NCBI RefSeq assembly: GCF_029227915.1
Contig: NC_079884.1
Coordinates: 932,001-996,000 of the forward strand
Origin: Hydractinia symbiolongicarpus
Lineage: Eukaryota > Cnidaria > Hydrozoa > Anthoathecata > Hydractiniidae
DNA length: 64,000 bases
Direction: 5' to 3'
The position numbers and the translations under genes were made by a program. Under the pieces are notes generated by a model. The model worked only from the letters and a program-made list of their open reading frames with translations, was not told the origin of the DNA and searched no databases. This document shows positions 39,886 to 51,549 of the stretch, piece by piece; the stretch's first letter is position 1, and the number at the start of each line of letters is the position of its first letter.

Positions 39886-41621
39886 AGTTTATTTGCTGGG
39901 AAAATAACTAATTACAAAAAACAAAATGTTATAATGAAAAAGGAACTTTAGCTAGATAAATTGCTAAAAAAAAAAAAACAAGCTGAAGACCATCACACTA
40001 GTTAAAAACTAATCTAAGGAGATGGCCATGTGCATGTCGTAACTTTTTGTTTCATTGACCACTCACGCAAACTAATTTGCACAAGCTTTTGTGATTGCAC
40101 ATAGCGCTCACGGGGGTAAATTTCCCGACCGGGCTTGGAGCAGCGGCAAAAATCCCATGACCTTTCCTGATGGGTGGATTCCTATGGATTTCCACGAGTT
40201 TTTATAATTTTTACCATATAAATAGCTAAACCTACTGCGAGTGACAAAAGAGACATGGGCTAGCCACAAAACTTAACTCATGTAACCTGCTTTTTTTAAA
40301 TAATATATATATATATATATATATACATAGTAAATCATTTTAAATTAGTTTCTTTTACATTAATTCAAAAATTATTTGCGCGATGGGGGTATATTGGTAT
40401 TTTTGCAAAGTTGTTTTAAGAAATGGCTTATTTGTCAAAATCTTAAAGTTATTTATAGTGAGCTGAGTTGCTTGATCGTCTGTCAGCTGTTTGTTTAGAT
40501 ACTCATGTAATAGAATTGTAATACGCTACGCTAGCTAGACATGCAACTTGTATAAGCTGAAATGAAATGAAATAAACATATATTTCAGTTTACTAGGAGA
40601 TAAATACATTATTGATTAAAAATTATGCCCTAGTGTAAACCCAAGAAACTGCCAAAGTAGCAGAGCTCGAAGTATGACAGCCATCGTGGACAATACAAAA
40701 CAAATAACTTCCACATCGTGGACAATACAAAACAAATAACTTCCACAGACAACACTACAAAACAAGACAGACAAGCGAAAAAATGTGAAAATATTGCAAT
40801 TGCAAATCCCAAGAAAAAAAGTGGTGTGAATAGTTGACAAAGAGGGTGCCGATAAGCCGCAAACGCCCACATATATATAAGGGCGATTTCAGGCAACTTT
40901 TCGAATTAAATTGGCGGTTGTATCCCAGAACCGCCCGCACTTTCCTGAACTCGCCCGGAACATTCCCAAAATGCAATCCCTTGTAAACATACCATGCGGA
41001 CGATAGTTGGAAGAAGACGCCTGAAGATAAAGGAGTTATAAAGTTTATATATAAGTTATTCATCAAGTAAATCTTATTTTAAACGATCAAAAACAGTTCT
41101 TTTAAGAACTTCGCTACCACATAGTAAGTTTATTTTAATTTTTATAGTTTTTTGAATCATTAGTGTCTGTTTTTCTTTTCTTCTTCGGCATTGTTCGGGT
41201 CTATTCGGGGGTTTTCGGGCAAACACTTGATTTTTTTTCAAAACCCCGAACTCGCCCGAAAACGCCCGCACTTTTTACGGCGTATGCGGCTTATCGGCAC
41301 CCTCATAGTTGACACTCGGCTAAGATGCCAACTCTCTTGTGAGGTACAAACTCTCTAAGGGTTTGAAATATTTTTTACCTATAGTTAGCTATCTAGTAAA
41401 ACAGCTACCTATAGTTATAGCACTATATTATATCCTAATTAGCTAGCTGACAAACTGTAGCTACCTGTTTTTTTATAGATGAAATGACGCGTTGCAGCTA
41501 GCTAGCTAGCTAAAATTTGTTTTGGGTCATTTAACAGTTATTGCTATTGCTAGACCTAGCCTTACCTTAATATTTGAACACATGTACGTCCTACAGACAA
41601 GGATGAGGAGGCAGAGACCAT
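27264..41621 (-). CDS. SMG7: SMG7, nonsense-mediated mRNA decay factor (EST1C-like)
   Basis: Exons (minus strand, 5' to 3'): 41621-41566, 38609-38578, 38490-38436, 36135-36061, 35060-35006, 33990-33919, 33804-33726, 33103-33017, 32678-32607, 32482-32404, 31867-31784, 31237-31152, 30977-30928, 30818-30505, 30356-30285, 30163-30096, 29779-29719, 29156-29040, 28952-28892, 28802-28765, 28684-28563, 27994-27405, then a short last exon or read-through to 27264. All junctions keep phase. The first exon reads MVSASSSLSVGRTCVQILR and joins ECESLKLS. The 14-3-3-like and TPR region is plain: QFALDNKVELEL-WNRAF, LLQEFCDV, YICQDCLVHLGDL, ARYRNNLKQAASFY, GQPYNQLAIL, PFPAAASNLHK, FLPGVKLLFDWI. ALPLIEDWEMHG and RILNILDSL follow, then a Pro/Met-rich tail (SSYSLFDTMWN). 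About 780 residues, shorter than human (about 1,140). SMG7 binds phospho-UPF1 in the cytoplasm and recruits decay enzymes (family knowledge). The exact C-terminus is uncertain. Confidence 0.88.
31404..31460. repeat. perfect 25 bp inverted repeat with A7 loop, in an SMG7 intron
   Basis: Arm 31404-31428 (TGTTTTTAAACCCAATGTAC followed by TGTTA) and arm 31436-31460 are exact reverse complements, separated by seven A. It lies in the intron between exons 31784-31867 and 31152-31237. The arm length fits a foldback element, a snap-back duplication or a short RNA hairpin. Confidence 0.85.
36600..37380. repeat. minisatellite, about six units of roughly 120-130 bp
   Basis: Each unit reads GACATTTAGGTGACAAAA, ATCAAAATTTTGATGTCACC, ATCATGTTCAGCATAC, GTTAACTGTGCCAAATTTTG, AAGTAGTTTTAATTTTTGGA, CCAATTTTGGCCT. 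Six near-complete copies and a partial last copy lie in the SMG7 intron between exons 36061-36135 and 38436-38490. Copies diverge by scattered changes and small deletions. The ATCAAAATTTTGAT core is itself a palindrome. Confidence 0.92.
39852..39886. repeat. (GTAA)n microsatellite
   Basis: Eight GTAA units in the first intron of SMG7 (38610-41565). Confidence 0.95.
40301..40325. repeat. (TA)n microsatellite
   Basis: About twelve TA units in the first SMG7 intron. Confidence 0.95.
40683..40746. repeat. 32 bp tandem duplication
   Basis: ATCGTGGACAATACAAAACA followed by AATAACTTCCAC occurs twice in succession without difference, in the first SMG7 intron. Confidence 0.9.
40830..41313. mobile_element. 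hAT-like MITE with target-site duplication, in SMG7 intron 1
   Basis: Inverted ends GAGGGTGCCGATAAGCCGC (40842-40860) and its exact reverse complement (41286-41304) bound a roughly 465 bp body with subterminal GCCCG/CGGGC motifs, GC-richer than the surroundings. ATAGTTGAC stands just outside both ends (40830-40838 and 41305-41313); on the left CAA follows it before the repeat. An 8 bp duplication and ends of this kind fit the hAT superfamily (family knowledge). The minus-strand frames inside show no transposase. Non-autonomous. Confidence 0.75.
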
Positions 41622-42347
41622 AGCAGCAGATTGACAACTTGTTGTTCACTTCACCATTTTGTTGTTTTCCTTAAACACCATAATGACAGGACAGTTTATT
41701 ACCGTTTGTTACGTCATAAACTGGCTTGAAAGGGAGCTGTAAATAACCTCTTTTTGCGCCGTGCGTCATCCTACACCGTAGCCCCACGGGCGTTTTTTTT
41801 AAATGTATTGTAGGGGCGACACATTTTCATTCTTCGTTCCTAGGGTTTATTGCCGGATGATGTTAAAAAAGCAAGAACCCCTGGGGACGAGGTTGAGGGC
41901 ATTTTGCCCTTGTGATTAATTTGTCCGTAAGAACGGCTTAGAGGCCAAGAGACACTGGGGACGAGAATGGACTAGAGAAGAAGAATACAAATAGACAAAT
42001 AGAAAGTAAATAATAAATAGATTTAGTGCAAATCAGATCCATGAAATGGATAACATAACTTTTCTAATAAAAAATTTAAAAAATAAAAAGTTGTGATACT
42101 CTTGTTGTGCAAATTGAATGCGAACTTAGAGTATATACAAGTTGGTTTCCGGAATACACATACCGTACTTACTCTAACCTGCCTTTAAAACTTCACTGCG
42201 GGATTATAAGTAACACATTTTTTGAATAAATGAAATATATTGAGCAATTTTTAACGAACGAATTATGAACCACACAAAAAGCATCAAAAACTTCATAAAA
42301 ACATAAATCAACCCCCAAGAACATTTCTCTAATCTATGCAAATAGTG

Positions 42348-42856
42348 TATTCCATGAAATTAACGAGTCATGAAATAAACGCGGTTTTTTAAAATTCGCG
42401 TAATTTAATGACCGTTAATTTAAAGACCGTCAATCTCATGACTCGTTAATTAAAATACTGTTAATTTGTTGCCTTTTTTTATAATATATAAAAGAACCCA
42501 AAAACATAAAAATACAATTTTTTTTACAAATTTTCTACTATTTTCTCTTCATCGGATGATAGCTCAACGGTGTTTTCTTTTTCAGCGATCTTTTTTTAAA
42601 ATAGCTTTTGTATCATCTTCATACTCTGATCCAAGTGGAAAATTAACTGAAAGCACATTTTCTTCCATAATTTTTAAATTTTTTACCTTGTCTTTCCAAA
42701 CAACGAATTCGATTTCCAAACCGCCTTGTAGAGAGGGCCGCTTCACTACCATGGATTTGACTGTTGCCGTAATTTTTGCTTCGTGTGATGTCACGTATTC
42801 TCAAATTCGCGTTAATTAAATGCTTGCTAATCTTGACTCGTTAATTTCATGGAATA
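42348..42856. mobile_element. 509 bp MITE, ends TATTCCATGAAATTAACGAG
   Basis: TATTCCATGAAATTAACGAG plus TCA at 42348-42370 is matched exactly in reverse complement at 42834-42856. Short internal copies of GACTCGTTAAT and GACCGTTAATTT lie near the left end. A 70-codon minus-strand frame (42794-42582) fills the centre; its composition (SMVVKRPSLQGGLEIEFVV) is more protein-like than most frames here but matches nothing I know. Confidence 0.75.
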
Positions 42857-44000
42857 AGGTAATTGACGTCAAATTATATAGAATTTGACGTGAAAATATA
42901 CATTACATAATTTCTTATTAAAAATGAATATTGAAAGGGCCTTGGTCAAGTGAGTCACCTAACGAGTGGTCAAGTTAGTCACCTAACAAGGAGAGTTTAT
43001 AATCCTTCGCAAAAATAATAAAGTGCAGGAAAAAAAGTCGTTAGTTACCCCAATAAGTACGTCGGGTTAAATTTCAGCGGAAATAAAACGAATCAAGCGA
43101 ATCGGATTTACATTTTTATATTCATTGTTATAACTTATCATACTGATGCATATAAGATGTAAAAATTTAACCTCTTTTCCAGGGCATTTTTCCTTTTTAA
43201 TTACGGTTCCGTAATAACGGCTCAGGGGCTTAGAAACCGTAGGGACGAGGATAGTTTTATCTCATAACATGGAAGGAATTGGCTAAATAAGAAAAGATTT
43301 TGAAAACGGATAGAATAAACCTGCAAATGGGCTCTAAATAACAAATTAGGAAAAGTATGTGCCAGAAAATTGGTTTATCTGATCCCCCGTCGGAATATTT
43401 ATTTGAATCATTGTTTTATGTCCAAAGCAAAGGGGGTAGGATGAAAAATATTTTAAGCAAACCTCAATTCTTGTTGTTACAAGTTTTTGTTTATTCAGTC
43501 ACAAATGAAATGTCACTAATTTTCTTCTTTTGATTTTTTTTATCAGCACTCTGGAGCAGATGAAGCATTCCTACTTTTCGAGCATATATTTTGAATAATG
43601 TAATTTAAATTGGAGAAGGAAATGCAAATGGAATGTAGCAAATCATGCCATTTAATCTCGTTTCCAGCTTCTCTTGTCTCGTTGTGATTTCTGCCAACAG
43701 CATAACAAACATTTCGCCGTCGCAATACAAAAAGAGAAACAATAAGCGCTGGTAACGAGGTTGTGTACATCTTGGAGACAAGAAAAAGGCACAATTAAGA
43801 TGACCTTTCTACGCGGATTTCTTTATGATTTTATTTTACCTTAAAAGAACAGTCTTAATTTTTCTTAGCAAAATATTTTGATGAATGCGACGGAAACGCG
43901 AGGCAACTTTTTCAGGCGAGAGTAACACACTTATGTTAATTACTAACGCCTAAAAACTTGTGTTACCAATGAAGCTTTTTGTTGATCACAACATTTTTTT

Positions 44001-44056
44001 TTGTTGCTAGTAACAAGATAAGTCGACTTGGTTTTGTATCCTGTTACTAGCAACAA
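44001..44056. repeat. 15 bp perfect inverted repeat TTGTTGCTAGTAACA
   Basis: Arms 44001-44015 and 44042-44056 are exact reverse complements with a 26-base spacer; a further CTTGTTACTAAC lies just right. Probably the ends of a small MITE. Confidence 0.75.
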
Positions 44057-45056
44057 AACAAAGCTTGTTACTAACTTCTTATGGTTATGGTTTCAGCAAC
44101 ATTTCTGAGTCAATATCTTTGTATTCAGCCAATCAGAATGTAGTAATTAAACCGGATTCTTTCCTTGTTGTTATGGAAATGTTACTTGTTACACAGATAC
44201 GACACGATAAAAAGTTGCCTCATGTCCCCGTGGTATTATTCTAAAATTATTCAATGTATAATCAGTAATTTTTTTACCATCATCGCACCCTCATTCCCAG
44301 GGATTGTTGCTTTTTTTGATATGCAGAGTCTTCTCTTGTATGAAAAAAGACAAAAAGCCCTGGAAACGAGGATGACCATCCCCAATGAGTTAATTTGGCT
44401 CTGCTTCCAACTATATTTCTTACAAGTTTTGTTAAAAGTTTTGTAAATTGTTCACCAAATCATGTGTTTGAAATAGCTCCCCACGTCAGTGTTAATTGAT
44501 CGCTGCACAAATTAGATCTCAGAACACAGTTTGCAACTTCAAAACATCGTGACATGTTTACACCGCTCTAAAATTGGCAGCCATTATTGATTTGTATAAT
44601 TAGTGTGAAATAGATTATAAACAGCACTGTTCAAAATGAAACTTGCATTAAAGTATTTTTTATAAAAAAACTTTAAAAAAAAGATCTTTTTTAATTAAAC
44701 GTTTTAAGCTAAGGCCTAGTGAACAATCTTTTAATCTGTGCGGTTTCATGTCCAAATTAAGAAAGCTATACTGTCTGAATTCAGTTTGTAGTTGCTTATA
44801 AAAGAACAATTAAATGCGATTAGCAGTAAAGGTAGTATTTTATGGTTTGTCATAAATGTGACCTTTTGGAAGATGTTACTACCGTCCCAAATTACATTGG
44901 TTTTCTTGTTATTTATATCAGCATTGATCAAATTATTTTTAATTTTTAAAAATGTGGTTAAAAACAGAGAAAGCAGTGGTAGAGGTCTGGTTATACATCG
45001 TTAATAATTTATAAAATGAAAATTTTCTATTTTGCTGTTTTATACACAGATATAAA

Positions 45057-45350
45057 TTATTGAAAATCACTGTAGATTGAATCCGGGGGTTCACTTGGAT
45101 TACTTGGTCTGTAATCTTTCGAAAAACCAGAAATAATATAATCTTCGACCTTATCACAAGCATCGTTGTTCTCAGTTTCCCAATGTCCTAAAAAGGACGC
45201 TGTATCACAGTTTGTCAGAAGAAAAAACACGTATGAAGCCCTACACTTACGCATTTCAGATCAATATCAGTGTAGTCCAACTGCAACCTTGTACTCAGGG
45301 CTATTATTCTCGTGTGATATACTAACTAAACGTTTGGTCAGCACAACATG
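45057..45350 (-). CDS. weak candidate 3' exon(s) of an unidentified gene
   Basis: Read from 45254 down, a 65-codon frame (CRASYVFFLLTNCD ... FSKDYRPSNPSEPPDSIYSD) ends at 45057. Just upstream, in another frame, a stretch with an acceptor (GGTTGCAG) encodes LDYTDIDLKC and meets a GTAAGTG donor. Tyrosine-acid motifs such as DYTDID and SIYSD resemble tails of docking adaptors (Gab, IRS, FRS2), but this is only a resemblance. No upstream partner exon was found, so the call is tentative. Confidence 0.2.
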
Positions 45351-48300
45351 GACATAAAACAGTCCTGTGGTAAAGCTTGACTTTAAGGATATTTAGAATT
45401 TGTCAAACGAAAAAAAACCTGGAAATTCTAACTGAATAGTTGAAAGAAAGAGAAAAAAAAGGATCAATAAATTCGTCATTAATTCAAAAAATCGTGAGCA
45501 GTAAGTTTTAATTCATTGTTAATGTTTTTATACACGAATATTCAGCTGTATATTTATAGATGCCGATGACGAAAAATACACCTTCTTTCCCCGGACTAAT
45601 CAATGAAACAATCATTAAATTGAGGTCTGGGTATCAAGTTATGTAGCGCTACTTATACAATTATGCATAATTTCTTAAATGGCGGGACTTTAGTATTGGT
45701 TGCCAAACCATCAAATCTTTCGTCACCATGGTAATAAGCAGAAAGTAAATAAACAAATAAAATTTTTTATAGAATTTGTCATATCACCAAGGCGTTGCCA
45801 GGCATAACTAAAATATCAAACTCATCACCAGGCTGTCACTTCGCAACTATTTTAACCAGCTAAAGAAAGACATATGAAACCAGACTCCCCCTGATTCAAC
45901 TGCCATCTGCTGATACCATGGCAACTGATAAAATGAATATTTTAATTAATATATGCTACCATGGTGACGCTAAAAAAGAACAATTTAAAAAATTTAAGGA
46001 GTAATATTTTATTTTTACGTAAAACAATTAGATTAAGGTTGTGTAGTTGGTGAATGCAAAAAGGGGAATGGGGAGGAGATTATTGTAATTAGCTAATGAG
46101 GCATCAACTATTTATGATCTACAGTTTACAACGACCGTTTATAACATAAAAACGGAGAAGCGACACAAAAATTACACTAGTAAGGATTTTTTTTCTATTT
46201 TTGTTTTGTTTCAACTGCAAGTACTTTTTACATGGTTATAAAATTTATAGATGATAGTTTAAAACACCCACTTTATATTCCTTATTTTTCTTTAAAAAAA
46301 TAAAAGTATATATAAAAAATATGATTCGACATAAAAAAAACATATAGGAACTTTGCCTGCCATGTTGTTTTAAATTATTTTTTTTTCAATCACGGTAACA
46401 TCTGATAGGAACGGTGTGTATATTTCACAATGTTTCATTGGTTTACATGAAATAAATTTCATATTTCATTTTTTCTCCCTCCACCTCGTTTTTTTTTTGT
46501 TAAATTTTTAATTTTGTTTGTTGTGAGCTTACGAGACTTCGTCAATCAGCCATGATGGAGTTTAGTTATTTCTCCAATGATAAGAATATGTTGTAAGAAA
46601 AATTGGACTGTTGAATATTGCTATAAAAAATAACAACTGGGCTAAAACTTCACTAAAATTAGGATTCGTTCAGTATTTTTAAAAATGTTTTGCTCTAAAA
46701 TGCAAAAAACTAAAAAGACAAAACAAAGAAACTTAATTAAAAAAGAGGCTTCACTAAAATAATGATTGGTCTGAATTTCAAAAATACTTGCACAGAGAAA
46801 TCCTAAGGTTTTTTTTAAGTTTAATTTTAATTTTAGAAGGACGTAGATTTATTGTATGTTTCGCTTCTCGACCGAAAAAATACAACTTTTACATGTAATT
46901 TCTGTGAGTTTTAACAAATGGTATTTCTTTAAGTTTTTCTTTGTCACCTTTAAAAGTACTTTCAAATTTATCACCTTTTTTTCGACTAAGCATGCATTGT
47001 TTTCTTTTATTTTTGTCGAATTAAAAATAAAGCTGTCATAAAATAAAGTGAATTAAGAATATTCGTTTCATCGGTTTCATTCACAAATGTTTTTACAGAA
47101 ATTCATTTTAATTTTTAATATTTTCGTCACTCTTTTCAATTTGTAATATTTCCATGGTCTTTATCTGCAAACTCTCTACCAGTATTTGTTCCGCACGAAA
47201 ATGAAAGTTGTTAGAACGCTTTTCTCATTATATCTTATAGAAATTAAGGAATTATATAGTGCATTGAATCGTTATGTTTTTATTGTTGTTATTATTTGAA
47301 ATTGGCAACTTAGTCCTAGACCACCCAAAATTAAACCTTTTTAATCGGAAATAAACAGTCAAATTTTTGTAATCATTAGCTTCCAACTATTTTGTTTTTT
47401 CTTAAATATTACAAAATTAAGTAAATAAAGATGATTTTACACTTTTTTCTCATTTACATACACGTTTTTCTATCTAAAAAAAAATTATTTTTTACCCTTT
47501 AGAACTGAAAAAAAAACGCGCACAAACTATACAGAATATCAAAGAACTCTATGCTCTTTTTGTGATAATAGTGTCACCAAAAACTGTTTATATAATTTCG
47601 AGAATGTCTTTTTATTGGAGTATACAAATTTATTTATCACTTAAATTGAGAATTTGTCAGCAAAACACTAAAACAATAATCCGATGGAAATAAGTTCTTC
47701 CTAATCAACATAGAAACATGTTCTGTTTAAATTTTCTTGATGGGTTTCTTTATTAAATACGGAAACTAACTTTTCCTTTTCTATCTAATTTTTCATAACA
47801 ACAAGCTCAAATGTTTTATGGCTCCAAAATTTTGGGAGGTTCATGATTTTCTTATTCTTTTTCCACAACAGTGTATTTGCATAGCATGTCTTCGCCTTCT
47901 GACATATTCACATGTAATGAAAGATGCGAAGAAGATACGCCCTTAGTAATTTTGTAAAAACTCCACTTTGTCTTTCCAGCACAGAATTTATCTATATAAT
48001 TAAATTATAACCTTCTAAAATTTTTATATAACAATCCTGTTGAAACGAATACTCACACTTCATAACCCTAAAAATTAAGCATATCAAAAGAATTACGCTA
48101 ACCTTGCAAACTGTCACTTTAGAAGAATATCTCCCTCAAATTAGCCCATTTAAGAGAATTTTATACTAGACTGTTGATAATAATTTTTATTAACTTCGAA
48201 ACAGCAAGGTGTTAGTAGAAATTGCGCGTAAATTCCTTTTGTTGTTTTTCCCGCTCAAGGAAATCAAAACCTCGTTCCCAGTGCTTTGTTTTGATTTGTA

Positions 48301-48463
48301 AGCAGACTTTAGGTATATCTAAAATTAGACAACAAATGCATCAAGGTATAGGAACGTGTTACTATGTATTGATGTTATAAAGCTAGTTCTTAAAAACAAA
48401 CGAAGTCCATCGTCTGACGTGGTAGTTATGAAACGAGGCTGAATTAATGCTTTTTACTTTTAG

Positions 48464-51400
48464 ACGTTGGAGATACCTCCAGAAATGAAAGGCTTAGAGA
48501 TGTCTGTTTTATTGACTGCTGTGCAAACAGAACTAACGAATACCGAAAAGGTACGACTCAATGACGAGCATACAACAACAGGTCCCAACTTGGAACACCT
48601 TGAAAACAAAGAAATAACGACGAATTCTAATTCGAATGAAACAATTGCCGACTTGGCAAGCTTTAACCAACATGACACAATAACTGGTACACAAAAAATC
48701 CCAGTTATTAAATCGACGAGCGATAGTGATTACTCAAAAACATCGAAAGGAACCGAAAATGACATGAAAAGTAAGATTCGTCATTATAAACATTTACAAA
48801 AAAATGCTAAAACGAGCACACTCTCAAATATTATTACTACTGTTTTCTTGTTCTTTTTATATTATTAGAAAAACCTTACGGAGGACGACCACTTCGTTTC
48901 CAATGTCCCAATTGTGAACGTAGATTCCATGCTCCAAGTCACTTAAAACGACACATGTTGTGCCATAGCTCAGAACGACCTTTCCAATGTCACATATGCA
49001 AGAAAGGTAGGCATTTACACATCGCTTTATGTTCAATACAGTGATATGATAAACACTGGCAATTTCGTTATAAGTCACCAGTAAAATTGAAGCATTAAAT
49101 CTGAACAAAAGAGAGTACCATTCACAATGCTCTTCTTCGTAGGTTTTCTACAAGCTTGGCATTTGGGACGCCATATGACAACACACACCGGTAATAAGCC
49201 GTTCAACTGTCCGGAATGTCCGAAATCGTTTGGCAGTCGATTTGAGATGAAGACACATTGCAATTACATCCATCGTGGTAAGGGGTAGTTCCTAAACAAT
49301 TATCCCTAAATTAAAAGATTATTTTCTGTTGGTCTCTATGCCAATCAAGTTAATGGGTGGCGGGTACTGAAGGAAAGGACTGTTGATGTTTTGTTGTGAT
49401 CCTGCCGAACATGCTTGTTGTTGTATTTTGGCCAAGTACTTACTCTCAGTTATTGTTGTTATCAGTAAAATATTTTATTCTTACATCCCTTTAACTTTTT
49501 AAAAACATTCAGGAAGGGGAAGCGAAACTAGGTAGATCCTCGAAAGATAAAATTCTACTTAATATAATTTGGCCACGGTAATGAACCGTTTAAGCGCCCA
49601 GCCTCTTCGAATAAGCGCCCTCCTTAAATAAGCGCCAAGGTAATTTCCTTAAAGTTCAATTAGCATCCAGCCCATGATACTTTCTGCACGTCTTAACTTT
49701 TTAGGAAAGGAGAACTAATAGATATATTTCCGAAATTTTTTCTTTATAGGGATTAAGGAACATGAATGCAGCGTGTGTAAAAAGATGTTTACGTTGCGTA
49801 GCAACTTGAAAGTGCACATGCGCAAACATACTGGCGAAAAACCGTACGAATGTCACATCTGCTTGAAGAAGTTCGGGCAACGAGGACATCTTCAGTATCA
49901 TGTTAGAAAACACACCAGTAAGTAACGTGTATAATTGTCTCATAAGTCAGATAATCTTATTCTCGTAGACAAAACCGGCGATGGAATATTTTTGGATATC
50001 CAACTTCTATTATTCAATGACAATCGCTACCATTGCAATCAGTTGAAACCATTACTTTATTTTATTAATCTTTTGTCTTCTAATTGGTTAAAAGTATTTT
50101 TCTGTCTTCTAATTGGTTAAAAGTACTGTGAAACAGGAATTTTGTGAACATCTACAAATGCATTTTTTGTTTCTGAAAACAAAAATATGTAATTCAAAAA
50201 GGAACAAACAAGGATTAAATGAGTATATGATAAAATAGATATTTCATGTCCATTGTTAAATTTCTCGGTAAGATTAATATATCACACGGCCGCACAATGT
50301 GAGATATTGCTTTATCTTAAGTGAATAATTATTGATATTCAACGAATAGATATGCAATATCTCCTTATTTAGAATGATAAACTCGTGAGTATGAGAACGA
50401 CGCCAGATGAGAAATACACGTTTGAGGTCATTAAAAAATTCAAATTTGTTAAGTGCGCACGTGCTACCAAAAAAATTCATAAGCTTTTGTGCTTAGCGGA
50501 AAAAGCAGTCAAATAGAAAAAATACATTAATGCAGCACTAATTAAATAAAAATTTCAACGCTTTGTCGCCAAAAAGGCTTTCTTCTTAGTTTCGTGCTTT
50601 ACCAACAGATTCTATAACAAAAATTATTGGATTATAAGTATATTTAATTTGTTTAGATGCTGTCGAAAAAGAAGAGCAGAGAGACAATCAAAGCATTGAT
50701 TCGCTGTCTGATCAGTGTTCACCAACAATGGCTGACTATAGAAGAAGAAGCGAAAAGGAGGAGAGCCAAGCCAATTACGACAGCGGAGTTGAAGTTGAAT
50801 CCATCAGTAGTGACAGAAGCTCTCCGAAACGAGTTTTAACAGATCAATTTGACGAGACACCCAGGACAAGTCCTACACACATTTCTCTGAAGAGGTATTC
50901 ATCCTTGAAAGAATATGAACGAGAATACATAGCAGAAGTTCCAACCACGCCATTATCGGGAAGAATGTTTGACCACACCAACCCACTCGAGTTGAAGCCT
51001 TTTGTGTGCGACTCGTGTAACTGTGGTTTTGCTGAAATCAGCTCTTTGAGAGCACACGTGCGTCATTCACATCCTAAAAAAGGAATCACCATCGGATCAT
51101 ACTCCTGCGCTTACTGTAGCCAGTCCTTTGAAGAAATTGATCATCTTAGAGAGCATTTTCAGGTAAGACACAGATTAAATGAAGTTATTACTAATAAGCC
51201 TATATCACCCGTAAAATCATTGTTTATTGGAGAGAAACGACGCAATACACTGGAGGAGAGGCGGGAGGGTGCTTTCTATCCAGTGAAACGATCTCGCTCA
51301 GCACCTACCCATTCACCAGAATCAGCATGTTTTGATATAACATACGATTGTAAGCCAGGAAGAGCTATTACTGAACGAAGCTTTCAAGACACTGCGCTGG

Positions 51401-51549
51401 AGAGTTGTTCATGTTGTCCAAAACCACGTGACATGACGAAACACTTCTACTCAGGTGTTGTCCAGGAAAGATATCTGTATTATTTGGAACAGTATCAGCG
51501 CTTGTTGGAATCGCACGTCGATTTGATTGATGCACTACATGCAAAATAA
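48464..51549 (+). CDS. C2H2 zinc-finger transcription factor, seven fingers, 5' end uncertain
   Basis: Five exons join in phase: 48464-48770, 48869-49006, 49143-49277, 49750-49917, 50657-51549 (stop). The first is preceded by a TTTTAG acceptor, so an upstream exon is likely; an in-frame ATG at 48485 could also start translation. About 100 polar residues are followed by five tandem fingers (FQCPNCERRF, FQCHICKKGF, FNCPECPKSF, HECSVCKKMF, YECHICLKKF), with TGNKPF and TGEKPY linkers between some of them. A Ser/acidic linker follows. A separated pair (FVCDSCNCGF, YSCAYCSQSF) comes next, then a tail ending DLIDALHAK. Consecutive fingers with TGEKP linkers normally bind DNA in the nucleus. Orthology is not clear from memory, so I give no symbol. 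It is tail to tail with NCoR. Confidence 0.85.
49570..49645. repeat. AAGCGCC-rich repeat fragment in a zinc-finger gene intron
   Basis: Three TAAGCGCC units (TTTAAGCGCCC, AATAAGCGCCC, AATAAGCGCCA) within 60 bases, between exons 49143-49277 and 49750-49917. This pattern occurs in dispersed repeats of many animals; here it is a fragment. Confidence 0.6.

Larger units (their letters stand above)
41622..48463. other. gene-poor region between SMG7 and the zinc-finger gene
   Basis: The SMG7 promoter (right of 41621) and the unseen 5' exon(s) of the zinc-finger gene should be here. I see no firm coding exon apart from a weak minus-strand candidate at 45057-45350. Dispersed repeat pieces with CCTGG(A/G)AACGAGG or GGGACGAGG occur near 41880-41965, 43195-43255, 44290-44375 and 48260-48285. 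An inverted-repeat element is at 42348-42856 and a 15 bp inverted repeat at 44001-44056. Confidence 0.5.
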
